A stretch of DNA of 64,000 nt, from NCBI RefSeq assembly GCF_039536245.1, contig NZ_BAAAYN010000026.1, forward strand, positions 1-64,000, in the 5' to 3' direction. Under the pieces are notes generated by a model. It searched no databases, was not told where the DNA came from, and was given only the letters and a program-made list of their open reading frames with translations. This document shows positions 18,801-26,194 of this stretch, piece by piece. The first letter of the stretch is position 1, and each line of letters opens with the position of its first letter. The DNA is from Cryptosporangium minutisporangium. GTDB taxonomy: Bacteria; Actinomycetota; Actinomycetes; Mycobacteriales; Cryptosporangiaceae. Both the position numbers and the translations under genes were made by a program.

Positions 18801-20147
18801 AGACCGGTTGACCAGGTCGCCGCTGAACGCGGGCACCGCGCTCACCAGCAGAGTCGCTGCGACCGCGACCCGGACGAGCGCGGCGACCGGCAGGTCGCGC
18901 ATCCGCAGGCCGCGGAGCGGGTGGATCGCGGCCAGCAGGTGCGCCAGGCCCACCGCGAGGACCAGCCGGATGACCGGGTCGAACTTGTGGATGTTGCGGA
19001 ACGGGCTCAGCGGCCCGTCGAGCAGGTCCTGCGCGAACGGTGCCCACGGCGGGGTGAGCGCACCGGTGTGGCCGAACGTGATCAGCGCCAGGCCGATCAC
19101 CAGCCCACCGCCGAGGAACAGCCGGTGGGGGTTGCTGCGCTGCACCGCGCCGACCAGCCCGACGACCGCCACCAGCACCGTGGCGATGATCGCGGCGGGG
19201 GCGGTGAGCAGCACCCAGCCGGCCGTCCACTCGGGGCCGTCCGGGCCGGAGATGCGTGCCACCCACTGGGTGGTGCCGCGCCACGAGTCCAGCAGCGAGG
19301 TGGCCGACGTGGTGAACGCGCTCGACTCGATCCAGTCCAGGAACGGCGGGCTGTACCGGCCGAGCACGAGCAGGGGCACGACCCACCAGAGCGATGCCAG
19401 CCCGATCGCCAGCACCCACCAGCGGATCAACGCGTTCTTCCGCGGTCCCTTGGCGCGCGTCAGCAGCCACCAGGCGGGCAACGGCAGGATCGCGAGCGCG
19501 GCGGCGGCGTTGATCCCGCCGGCGAACAGGAACGCGACCCCGGACGCGGCGGCGGCCCGCCGTGGCGAGCCACGGCGGGCACCCAACACCAGCGGAGCGA
19601 GCACCCAGGGTGCGACCGCGAACGGAATGACCTCGGACGAGACTCCGCCGAGCTCGGTGAGCATGCGGGGTGCCAGCGCGTACGTCAGCGCGGCGATCAC
19701 CCGAACCGTCGGCGTACCGATCCGCAGCGCGTTCAGCAGCCGGTAGGTACCGCCCCACGCGCCGACGAGCAGCGCGGCGAACCAGAGCCGCTGCACCATC
19801 CAGGCGTCGATCTGCAGGACGTCGCCGAGCACGAAGAACGGGCCCATCGGGAACAGGTAGCCGTAGGCCTGGTTCTGCAGCTGACCGGCGTAGCCGGTGG
19901 GGTCCCACAGTCCGAGCGCCCGGCCGAGGAAACCGACCGGGTCGACGACCAGGTCGAGCTTGGTGTCGGCCGCGATGTCGCCCGGCTTCTGCAGGAAAGC
20001 CAGGACGACGAGCGCGAGCGCCACCCCGATCAGCCGGACCCGACGGACGGTCGGCGAGGTGGGCGGCGCAGCCCGACGGGGCGCGCGATCCGCCGCGCGC
20101 TCTTCGGAGATTTCGTCGTCAGGACCGGTGACCGCGGTGGCGGTCAC
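15801..20147 (-). CDS. aftD: AftD-type alpha-(1->3)-arabinofuranosyltransferase
   Basis: Very large membrane glycosyltransferase, 1448 residues, matching mycobacterial AftD (Rv0236c; DUF3367 family). AftD adds alpha-1,3 branches to wall arabinan using decaprenyl-phosphoryl-arabinose. The N-terminal membrane bundle spans about 36-440. The large periplasmic part (about 440-1290) includes two discoidin-like carbohydrate-binding modules, with hallmark motifs WFAVDGDPNTTWATGR near 760 and AVFDSDPDTVWIAEPG near 975. Four more helices lie at about 1295-1425. The GTG at 20147 overlaps the methyltransferase stop (GTGA), so the two are coupled; the longer upstream reading is a shadow. It indicates an arabinan-containing envelope. 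Exact linkage specificity is inferred from the family. Confidence 0.92.
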   Translation of the reverse strand: MTATAVTGPDDEISEERAADRAPRRAAPPTSPTVRRVRLIGVALALVVLAFLQKPGDIAADTKLDLVVDPVGFLGRALGLWDPTGYAGQLQNQAYGYLFPMGPFFVLGDVLQIDAWMVQRLWFAALLVGAWGGTYRLLNALRIGTPTVRVIAALTYALAPRMLTELGGVSSEVIPFAVAPWVLAPLVLGARRGSPRRAAAASGVAFLFAGGINAAAALAILPLPAWWLLTRAKGPRKNALIRWWVLAIGLASLWWVVPLLVLGRYSPPFLDWIESSAFTTSATSLLDSWRGTTQWVARISGPDGPEWTAGWVLLTAPAAIIATVLVAVVGLVGAVQRSNPHRLFLGGGLVIGLALITFGHTGALTPPWAPFAQDLLDGPLSPFRNIHKFDPVIRLVLAVGLAHLLAAIHPLRGLRMRDLPVAALVRVAVAATLLVSAVPAFSGDLVNRSRPTEYPTYWADAADWLADNAGESRGLVVPGAPFGLYYWGRTNDDVLQPLAESGWLVRDGVPLSSAGNIRLLDAFDQLLADGQPSAGLATALAGAGIGYVVVRNDLDWRRGRATRPELVHEALDGSPGLERVKTFGPELTAAGDLVDRKLYDPKMASYPAVEVYKVTDEPATVRSVPLDNVLRMAGGPEATLSLAEQGLQVGRPTVLAGDDRLLGDTVGTPVVTDTLRRREVNFGEVRHNMSATLTEDEPFVADRSAHDYLNSDDPSLLTVARYTGVTGFSASSSGSDVDAAISHDAAHAPWFAVDGDPNTTWATGRPGAVGQWLELEFDHDVNLSAITLQFDDKLKLGPKPTKLDVTTDRGTRSVTVTPDSKPQRVATPSGTTRKLRLTVRAVDGDPARAGGVAIAEVTVPGVKASRTLVTPDVGGTDPAIVVFRAATSGHGDCLTFADRPVCLPDVSTPAEEPTGIDRTFTLPAAAAYAVTISALPISGTALDALLAPGPDGAVATSADTGYNDPRTRPQAVFDSDPDTVWIAEPGVQAPVISVELPEERKVTGLTMRLDGTATAAPPKTVQVTTDTGRTQIGAVLPSGSTNVVRFAKPLTGTKFDIRIVETSAAVTTNAANGYQELLPPGIAELRLVGAEDTVEAVDPETVVQLGCGQGPTLRIDGRTVQTRVVGPATSTTADSAAAEGQSTPSELTVGDLLEERPVKVEPCAAAGAEPVDSDRPVADLELAAGEHRMQLIGTENLRPVSVMLAPLGATGIRSTQRTADVRDWGSTSRSVDLGPSDQPSVLVVPENHNEGWKASLAGQDLVPIRIDGWQQAWIVPAGDGGTVQLSYRPKWIYWGGLFLGFIAVLLLLVLARLGRPIGRTTPSTAEPGTPEALAPVEAGRTPLARRLPLFLPAVIGGLPGLVGTVLLWLLVRKTKWGNTLVRWLPLVGATALLAAGIAGAYRPYAKSEEPWAGTWPVQALCLAAVVVVAVVAVHPPSSEDATELTEDD

Positions 20148-20935
20148 CGAACCCTCAGCACGAGCACGAGGTTCCAGGTCACGATCTCCCGTACACCAGG
20201 CACGTGGACCACCCACTTGAAGCCATCGGGGTGATAGCGCGGCACGATATCGAGGATCTCGACCCTACCGTCGGCGCGGCGTTGTTTGGCCCAGCGGATC
20301 ATCTCTCCCGCCGTGATCCGGAAGAGGCTCTCGCCGAACACGTTCTTCGGGGGGTGTCCCTGCTTCCGGCTGTACCTGCGAGCGGCGTAGCGGCCGCCGA
20401 GGTAATGCCACGGAGAGGTCTCGTGGCCGCCGTGCGGGCCCCACCAGAGCATGTACGAGAGGAACACGACGCCGCCCGGCTTGGTCACCCGGACCATCTC
20501 GTCCGCCATCAGCTCCGGCTTGTCGACGTGCTCGAGCACGTTCGACGAGTAGCAGACGTCGATCGCGCCGGTCTGGATCGGCAGCGCCATCCCGCTGCCG
20601 AGCAGTGTGCCCGGCCCCGGCTCGGTGCGGGCCGCCAGCTCACCGGCGTCGGCGTCGATGCCCACGTAGCGGGCGCCGATGCGGCGGAACGCGTCCGCGA
20701 AGTAGCCGGGGCCACCACCGACGTCCAGCACGGTCTTGCCGTCCAGGTCGGCGTACCGGGCGACCTGGCGGGCCGAGTCGGCCGCGAGCATCCCGTAGAA
20801 GTAGTCCGGGTCGGTCTGCTCGACCCGGAACGCGCGGAACAGCGCGAGCGAGCGGCGGAGCGTTCCGTGCGGCGGTACGACCAGCTGGCGCCCGTCGGCT
20901 GCGATGCCGGTCGAGCTCCCTGAAACGTCGATCAA
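20144..20935 (-). CDS. class I SAM-dependent methyltransferase (Rv0224c-like)
   Basis: About 263 residues with SAM motif VLDVGGGPGYFADAF, acidic strand YVGIDADAGEL, SSNVLEHVDKPELMADEMVRV and KPGGVVFLSYMLWWGPHGGHE. The GHE/YLGG block and the C-terminal IVTWNLVLVL end recall mycobacterial Rv0224c, which sits beside a GT4 enzyme as here. The start is uncertain: I prefer the TTG at 20935 (GGAGG 11 bases upstream) over the TTG at 20962. It is cotranscribed and coupled with aftD and divergent from the GT4 gene. The acceptor is unknown; neighbours suggest an envelope glycan or its lipid carrier. Confidence 0.9.
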   Translation of the reverse strand: MIDVSGSSTGIAADGRQLVVPPHGTLRRSLALFRAFRVEQTDPDYFYGMLAADSARQVARYADLDGKTVLDVGGGPGYFADAFRRIGARYVGIDADAGELAARTEPGPGTLLGSGMALPIQTGAIDVCYSSNVLEHVDKPELMADEMVRVTKPGGVVFLSYMLWWGPHGGHETSPWHYLGGRYAARRYSRKQGHPPKNVFGESLFRITAGEMIRWAKQRRADGRVEILDIVPRYHPDGFKWVVHVPGVREIVTWNLVLVLRVR

Positions 20936-21011
20936 CGCGATTCGTCCCTCCGGACGGGCCAAGTGTCGTACGGTGTCGCGGCAAGGTTACTGATTGGTAG
21001 GGAGACGCGTG

Positions 21012-22127
21012 GTGGAAACCGCTGCTCTACCCGCCGTACTCATTCTGAACTGGCGGGATCTTCGCAATCCCGAGGGCGGCGGCTCCGAGCTGTACGCGGA
21101 GCAAGTCGCCGCGGCACTGGCCCGGCGGGGCCACCCGGTGACGATCATGTGCGCGGCGCACGAGCACGGCAAGCCGGAGGAGGTCACTCCGGACGGCGTC
21201 CGGATCGTGCGCCGCGGCGGCCGTCACACCGTGTACGCGAGAGCTGCCTGGGAGTACTTGCGCGGTCGCTTGGGGCGGCCGGCCATGGTGGTCGACGTCC
21301 AGAACGGACTGCCGTTCCTCTCCCGGCTCTACGCGCGGACACCGGTCGTACTGCTCGTGCACCACGTCCACCGCGAGCAGTGGCGGGTCGTGCTCGGCCC
21401 GGTCGCGGCCCGGTTCGGCTGGTGGGTGGAGTCCTGGTTATCACCTCGAGTTCACCGGACGTGTCGCTACGTAGCGGTCTCCGAGTCGACGCGGGGCGAG
21501 CTGACCGAACTCGGGGTGGACGCCGACCGGATCACGATCATCCACAACGGAACGCCGCCGCCCGACCCCCGGCCGCGGGCTCGCGCGTCCGCGCCGACCT
21601 TGCTCGTCCTCGGGCGACTGGTCCCGCACAAGCGGGTCGAGGTGGCGTTACGCGCCGTTCAGCGGCTGGCGGCCGAACATCCGGACGTCCGCCTGGTGGT
21701 CGCGGGGCAGGGCTGGTGGCTCGACCCGTTACGCGAGGAGGCCGCCCGGCTCGGGATCAGCGAGCGGGTCCGCTTCGCCGGTTTCGTCGACGAGGACGAG
21801 AAGCAGCGGCTCCTCGCCGAGTCCTGGGCGATGCTGGTGCCCTCGCTCAAGGAGGGCTGGGGCCTCTCGGTGATCGAGGCCGCCGCGCACGGGACGCCCG
21901 CGATCGCGTTCCGCAACGCCGGCGGCGTTGCGGAGTCGGTCGTCGACGGTGAGACCGGCTTCCTCGCCGACGACGAGGACGAGTTCATCGAGCACTGCGC
22001 CCGCTTGGTCAAGGACGACGGCTTACGGACGTCGATGGGCGAGGCCGCGCGTGCCCACGCGAGCCGTTTCACCTGGGACGAGACCGGCAAGCGATTTGCG
22101 GCGCTGGTCGACGAGATCACCGGCTGA
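21012..22127 (+). CDS. GT4 family glycosyltransferase
   Basis: 371-residue cytoplasmic glycosyltransferase with a GT-B fold. The N-terminal half opens with LILNWRDLRNPEGGGSELYA, the GT4 nucleotide-sugar pocket loop. The C-terminal half has LLVLGRLVPHKRVEVALRA, VVAGQGWW, and the EX7E-type catalytic region PSLKEGWGLSVIEAAAHGTP. It corresponds to the type of Rv0225 next to the Rv0224c-like methyltransferase. Two GTG codons (21009, 21012) compete; the second has the better distance (7 bases) to AGGGAG. Donor and acceptor are unknown; the context points to an envelope glycan. Confidence 0.93.
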   Translation: METAALPAVLILNWRDLRNPEGGGSELYAEQVAAALARRGHPVTIMCAAHEHGKPEEVTPDGVRIVRRGGRHTVYARAAWEYLRGRLGRPAMVVDVQNGLPFLSRLYARTPVVLLVHHVHREQWRVVLGPVAARFGWWVESWLSPRVHRTCRYVAVSESTRGELTELGVDADRITIIHNGTPPPDPRPRARASAPTLLVLGRLVPHKRVEVALRAVQRLAAEHPDVRLVVAGQGWWLDPLREEAARLGISERVRFAGFVDEDEKQRLLAESWAMLVPSLKEGWGLSVIEAAAHGTPAIAFRNAGGVAESVVDGETGFLADDEDEFIEHCARLVKDDGLRTSMGEAARAHASRFTWDETGKRFAALVDEITG

Positions 22128-22156
22128 CGTACCGCCCAAGCGAGACCAGAGCGGGA

Positions 22157-22184
22157 GCCGCGCGGGACAACGGGACCGCGCGGC
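22157..22184 (+). terminator. hairpin after the GT4 gene
   Basis: GCCGCGCGG / CCGCGCGGC, a 9-bp perfect stem with a 10-base loop, 30 bases past the GT4 stop. No T tract. The following 22185-22530 holds no supportable gene, only short inverted repeats such as GGACCC-CAGC-GGGTCC (22386-22401) and GCAGTTGATCAACTGC (22494-22509), in a locally AT-richer stretch. Confidence 0.6.
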
Positions 22185-22532
22185 ACCAGCGTCCAGCGGA
22201 CGATTACGCGCTGTTATCCGCTAAGTACCGCATGCATTTCGGGACCGGTCTGCGAAGAATGGGCAACTCGCCCCGAGCGGGCACTAAGCCGCCAGCCAAT
22301 TTGTCGCGACCGAATTGTTATCGACGAGCGAAGAAATCGTCGCGAGCGATTCCGTGCGAGGACACATCCCCGACAAACAGGATTTGGACCCCAGCGGGTC
22401 CGGACGGTGGCGCCCACGGCGATCCGTGGCGCGAGTCGGACGGCACGGACGGTCAGCCGGACGCGCGCACCGATGGAAAAAGGCCGACGCACCGCAGTTG
22501 ATCAACTGCAGCAGCGCCGACCCTTACCCGGC

Positions 22533-22577
22533 AAAACCACTGGTCAGCTGCTCACTGTGAGCAGCAAGGCGACCAGT
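22533..22577 (-). terminator. intrinsic terminator of the DUF2613 gene
   Basis: The outer stem ACTGGTC/GACCAGT (22539-22545 with 22571-22577) and inner stem GCTGCTCAC/GTGAGCAGC (22547-22555 with 22557-22565) form one hairpin. On the minus strand it is followed by GG and TTTT (22533-22536). It lies 9 bases past the stop. Confidence 0.85.
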
Positions 22578-22585
22578 TTGTGACC

Positions 22586-22735
22586 TCAGCGGTGCCCGTA
22601 CTGCACCAGCGGCTTGCTCACCGCCGGCGTGTTCTCGGGCGACTGCTTGCTGATGCTCACAATCCCGATGGTGGTCGCGACCGCCAGTACGACGCCGATC
22701 ACGGCAGCGACGATGATCGAGAGAAACGAGCTCAT
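22586..22735 (-). CDS. DUF2613 single-pass mini-protein
   Basis: 49 residues: one N-terminal hydrophobic helix (LSIIVAAVIGVVLAVATTIG) and a short tail ending QYGHR. Size, helix and the YGxR end match DUF2613, the family of mycobacterial Rv0236A, which lies beside aftD in that genus. The ATG at 22735 has a strong GGAGGGAG site 6-7 bases upstream; longer reading into 22912 is not real. It has its own terminator. Function unknown. Conservation next to aftD suggests a membrane accessory of arabinan or envelope synthesis, which is inference. Confidence 0.85.
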   Translation of the reverse strand: MSSFLSIIVAAVIGVVLAVATTIGIVSISKQSPENTPAVSKPLVQYGHR

Positions 22736-22800
22736 TATGGCTCCCTCCACATATGAAGCGGTGGTGACGTTACCAAGCAGTAGGTCTGCGCGGGAAGTCT

Positions 22801-22850
22801 TGACCTGATTGCGCAGCCTGAACTCCAAATTCAGTTCGCTGCTCAGGTCA
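22801..22850 (-). terminator. three-tier hairpin after the 630-residue membrane protein
   Basis: Nested stems TGACCTGA/TCAGGTCA, GCAGC/GCTGC and GAACT/AGTTC enclose an 8-base loop, starting 5 bases past the stop at 22855. It has no T tract but is placed as a 3'-end structure. It separates this gene from the DUF2613 gene. Confidence 0.65.
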
Positions 22851-22854
22851 GTGC

Positions 22855-24747
22855 CTAGTCGCGCCGCCCTCCGCCCACGGTGGAAAACCTCCGCGATCTG
22901 ATGAGGGCCCATGATGCCAAGGCTCCGAGCAGAACGCCAACGGCAACGGCGTACCCACCCGCGACCGCCGCTACCCGTACCGTTTCAGAGCCGCGCGGCG
23001 GTTCGACCGCTGACTCGGCCCGGTAGAGCACCAGCTCCGGACCGCTCCAGACGACCCGGTAACCGGCCAGTGCGGTCGTCGGCACCGGTCCGGGCGTCCC
23101 GCGCTCCACCAGGACCCAGCGGATGTCGGCGGTGGTCAGCGACCGTCCCGCCGCCAGCGCGGCCCGGACGTCGGCGGCCCGGCCGCTCTCGCCGCCCACC
23201 ACCCCGTCGCCGCGGCCGATGTCCACGGGCAACGCGTCCTCGACCACCACGTCGAGTGGGAGATACCGCGGCGCCGGGTCGAGCACCGTGCGGTTCCCGT
23301 TCCAGCCGAACGCCCGGAACGTCGAGAACGGCAGCACGGCCACCTCGCCGTGGGGATCGGCGGCCAGCGTCTCGGCGACCCGGTCCCAGTCGTCCGGGTA
23401 CCGCACGCCCTCCAGCCGCCCGACGCCACCCCAGGCCAGGTCCGGTAGCGCGACCACCGGGTAGACCAACGCCGCGAGCAGCGCGCCGACCGCGATCGGC
23501 CCGGCGTTCCGCGTCCGCATGGCGTCCGCCAGCCTCTCGACGCCGAGCGCGAAGCACACCGCGAGCACCAGCGCGAAGGGCGCCAGGAACTTCTGCCCGT
23601 CCCGCAGCAGGCCGGCGCCGGGCACGTGCGCGACGAGGAAGCCCAGCACCTGCCCGCCGCCGGGCAGCGCACCGGCCGCGGCGATTCCCAGCGCCCCCGC
23701 CGCGACGACGGCGAGTGCGACGGCCGGTCCGCGCCCCCAGGCGCGCACCAGCGGGCGGAATCCCGCTACGGCGACCGCGAGCACCAACAGCGTGAACAGG
23801 GGCGCGACGACGGTCGTACGGCTCGCCGGGACCACCTCGGCATTCCAGATCCCGCCGAGCCCCAGCAGCGCGCCGAGCGTCCCCGACCAGTTCTCCGCAC
23901 GGGCCGCGAACGCCGCGACGCCGTCCGGGTCCGATACGGCGCTCACCCGCGCCACCGCTCCGGCGACCACCCAGGGGGCGTTGAGAGCCAGCACCGCCAG
24001 CGCCCACCCCGGCCGCGGCCCGGTGACCGGGCGCGCGGCGTCCGCCGGCGCGGCGTCCTTGGGCTCGGCGTCCGAGGGCTCGGCGTCCGCCGGCTGGGCG
24101 TCCGCGGGTTGGGCGTCCGCCGGCTGGGCGTCCGCCGGCTGGGCGTCCGCCGGCTGGGCGTCCGCGGGTTGGGCGTCCGCGGGTTGGGCGTCCGCTGCAC
24201 GCCGGAACGGCCAGCAGAGCACCACGGACGCGGTGACCGCGGCGACCAGCCCACCGGTCGGGGTGAGCGCGGCCAGCGCGCACCACCCCACGACGGGTGC
24301 CGGGTGCGCGCCGGAGCGGGCCGCCCGAGCGGCCCGGACGATCCACGGCAACGCAGCGTAGCCGAGCAACAACCCCCAGTGTCCGATCAGGAGACGCTCG
24401 GCGACGAACGCGTTCCACCCGTACGCCGCCCCGGCGACCAGCCGGACGAGAAGTCGCTCGCTCGGCACCAGCCGCGCCGCACCGACCACCGCGAGCCAGA
24501 CGATCGCGACCAGCACGGCGTGCTGCACCAGCCAGCCCGGCACCACGGTGGTGAGCAGGGCGAGAACGGCGTCCTGGGGCACGGCGCGCGGCAACCCGTC
24601 GCCCCAGCCCAGCGACGCCGCCGAGAACGGGACGCGCGGGGTGGCGACCATGTCGTAGGCCAGCACGTATCCGGGGCCCAGCGCCGGGCCGAGCATGAGG
24701 AGCACGAGGACCGCCGCAAGCGCATACTCTGCCGCGCGTCGAGTCAC
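22855..24747 (-). CDS. polytopic membrane protein with ADAQP repeats (Rv0226c-like)
   Basis: 630-residue integral membrane protein with about eleven helices and a C-terminal anchor near 600. Early motifs GPGYVLAYDMVATPRVPF, AYGWNAFVAERLLIGHWGLLLGYA and LLRDGQKFLAPFAL resemble the large membrane proteins encoded near Rv0225 and AftD, which have a GT-C-like layout. Between two helices it carries an inserted run of seven ADAQP pentapeptides followed by ADAEP, SDAEP and KDAAP (residues about 183-235). A soluble domain of about 170 residues precedes the last helix. The GTG at 24747 follows GGAGGGCAC. A role in envelope polysaccharide synthesis is likely; activity is unproven. Confidence 0.88.
   Translation of the reverse strand: MTRRAAEYALAAVLVLLMLGPALGPGYVLAYDMVATPRVPFSAASLGWGDGLPRAVPQDAVLALLTTVVPGWLVQHAVLVAIVWLAVVGAARLVPSERLLVRLVAGAAYGWNAFVAERLLIGHWGLLLGYAALPWIVRAARAARSGAHPAPVVGWCALAALTPTGGLVAAVTASVVLCWPFRRAADAQPADAQPADAQPADAQPADAQPADAQPADAQPADAEPSDAEPKDAAPADAARPVTGPRPGWALAVLALNAPWVVAGAVARVSAVSDPDGVAAFAARAENWSGTLGALLGLGGIWNAEVVPASRTTVVAPLFTLLVLAVAVAGFRPLVRAWGRGPAVALAVVAAGALGIAAAGALPGGGQVLGFLVAHVPGAGLLRDGQKFLAPFALVLAVCFALGVERLADAMRTRNAGPIAVGALLAALVYPVVALPDLAWGGVGRLEGVRYPDDWDRVAETLAADPHGEVAVLPFSTFRAFGWNGNRTVLDPAPRYLPLDVVVEDALPVDIGRGDGVVGGESGRAADVRAALAAGRSLTTADIRWVLVERGTPGPVPTTALAGYRVVWSGPELVLYRAESAVEPPRGSETVRVAAVAGGYAVAVGVLLGALASWALIRSRRFSTVGGGRRD
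24042..24195 (-). repeat. 15-bp tandem repeat encoding ADAQP units
   Basis: About ten 15-base units, alternating GGGTT/GGCTG variants of one core, encode seven ADAQP and then degenerate units. It stays in frame, is confined to one loop of the membrane protein, and is probably length-variable between strains. Confidence 0.9.
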
Positions 24748-24872
24748 GTGCCCTCCGCGTTGTCGATCTGCCGCCGACCGGCCCGTAACCTACCCGCGAG
24801 TAGTTAGGCTGGGGCACTTTCCGGATACCGGAGTGTCACGGTATCCGGGGCACGACAAGTGCGAGGAGGCAC

Positions 24873-26111
24873 ATGTCCGAGCCGCAACCGGCCAGCATCG
24901 CCGCAGCACGCTTCGCCGCCGGGGCCACGCTGGTCGCGGTCTCCGCGATGGCGGCCAACGTGCTCGCCTACGGGCTGCGGCTCGGCGGGAACTGGCTGCT
25001 GGAGACCGACGAGAACGGGGCCCTCGGCGCGCTGATCGCGCTGCTGACGGTCGCGACCGTGCTCCAGGTCGGTACCCAGACGGTGGCCGCGGTTCGCACC
25101 GCGCGCGGGACCAGCGACCCCACCCGCCTGGTGGCGACCGGTGTCCGATTGTCGGTGGGGACGTCCGCCGTGCTGGTGCTGGCCTCTCCGCTGATCGCCG
25201 CCGTGCTGCACCTGCCGAGTGTCTGGCCCGCGGTGGCGCTCGCCGCCGCGGTGGGGCCGCTCAACGCGGCAGGCATCCACCTGGGGCTGCTGCAGGGTGC
25301 CGAGCGGTTCGGCCGACTCGCGGTGCTCACCGCCGTCGTGGCGGTCGGACGCTCGGGCGGCGGACTCATCGGGCTGGTGGTCGGGCGCAGTGCGTTCACG
25401 ACGCTGCTCGGCGTGGCGATCGGCGGCGCGCTGGCGCTGGTGGGCGCGTACGCACTCTCCCGGCCAGTGCGGCTGGGCCCGGGGGCGGGTGCTCCGCGGA
25501 TCGGCGAGGTGCTCGGTGCGTGCAGCGCGATGCTGGCGATGCTCGCGCTGGTCAACGCGGACCTGCTGCTGGCCAGGGCGGTGCTGCCGGCCGAGGTCAG
25601 CGGTGAGTACGCGGTGGGCGCGATCCTCACCAACGCGGCGTACTGGGCCCCGCAGGTCGTGGCGGTGGTCGCGCTGCCCCGGCTGGCACAGGGGCAGCGG
25701 CGCGCCTTGCTGGTCAGCACGGTGGTGGTGGGAGCGGCCGGCCTGATCGGCGTACTGGCGACCGTCGTGGCGGGTGACCTGGCGGTCCGGGTCGCGGGCA
25801 AGGGCGAGTACGCGGGCCTGGCAGACGACGTGTGGCTGTTCGCCGCGGCGGGGGCCGGGTGGGCCCTGGTCAACCTGTTCCTCACCGCGCGGATCGCGGC
25901 CGGTTCCCGGTGGGTGGCGGCGCCGCTCTGGGCGGCGGCGGCCTTCGAGGCGGTCGCGGTGCTGGCCTGGCGTCCGTACTCCCTCACCCACACCGCGGTG
26001 ATCGCGCTGGTGACCGCGATGGGCAGTGTGCTGGTCGCGGTCCTGCTGCTGCGTTCCGGCTCGTCGAGCCCTCGTCCGGCGCCCGAGCCCGCCAGCGTCC
26101 TACCCACCTGA
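24873..26111 (+). CDS. MOP-superfamily flippase-like membrane protein
   Basis: 412 residues, about twelve hydrophobic helices, few charged residues. The layout matches polysaccharide/lipid-linked oligosaccharide flippases (Wzx/MATE-like). Landmarks are GLRLGGNWLLETDENGALGAL, LGLLQGAERFGRLAVLTAVV and VNADLLLARAVLPAEVSGEY, the last typical of the second half of MOP proteins. The ATG follows GAGGAGGCAC. It diverges from the 630-residue membrane protein with 125 bases between. It could move the lipid-linked glycan made by neighbouring GT4, methyl- and acyltransferases across the membrane (inference). Confidence 0.85.
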   Translation: MSEPQPASIAAARFAAGATLVAVSAMAANVLAYGLRLGGNWLLETDENGALGALIALLTVATVLQVGTQTVAAVRTARGTSDPTRLVATGVRLSVGTSAVLVLASPLIAAVLHLPSVWPAVALAAAVGPLNAAGIHLGLLQGAERFGRLAVLTAVVAVGRSGGGLIGLVVGRSAFTTLLGVAIGGALALVGAYALSRPVRLGPGAGAPRIGEVLGACSAMLAMLALVNADLLLARAVLPAEVSGEYAVGAILTNAAYWAPQVVAVVALPRLAQGQRRALLVSTVVVGAAGLIGVLATVVAGDLAVRVAGKGEYAGLADDVWLFAAAGAGWALVNLFLTARIAAGSRWVAAPLWAAAAFEAVAVLAWRPYSLTHTAVIALVTAMGSVLVAVLLLRSGSSSPRPAPEPASVLPT

Positions 26112-26126
26112 CGGTCGCGCGCCCAG

Positions 26127-26175
26127 TTACGCCGAATCCGCCTCCACGACCGCCGTGGAAGCGGATTCGGCGTAA
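26127..26175. terminator. bidirectional hairpin between convergent genes
   Basis: 22-base arms (26127-26148, 26154-26175) with a single mismatch and a 5-base loop, between the flippase and the hydrolase, which converge here. Confidence 0.8.
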
Positions 26176-26194
26176 ATCCGCGGAACCGCCGGCC

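Noticed and set aside
22284-22505. 73-codon minus-strand frame
   Set aside because: No ribosome binding site, composition unlike neighbours, starts within a palindrome; not supportable.
10950-26111. recently acquired genomic island
   Set aside because: No integrase, insertion sequence or attachment repeats, and base composition and codon use look like the flanks; more likely an old rearrangement.
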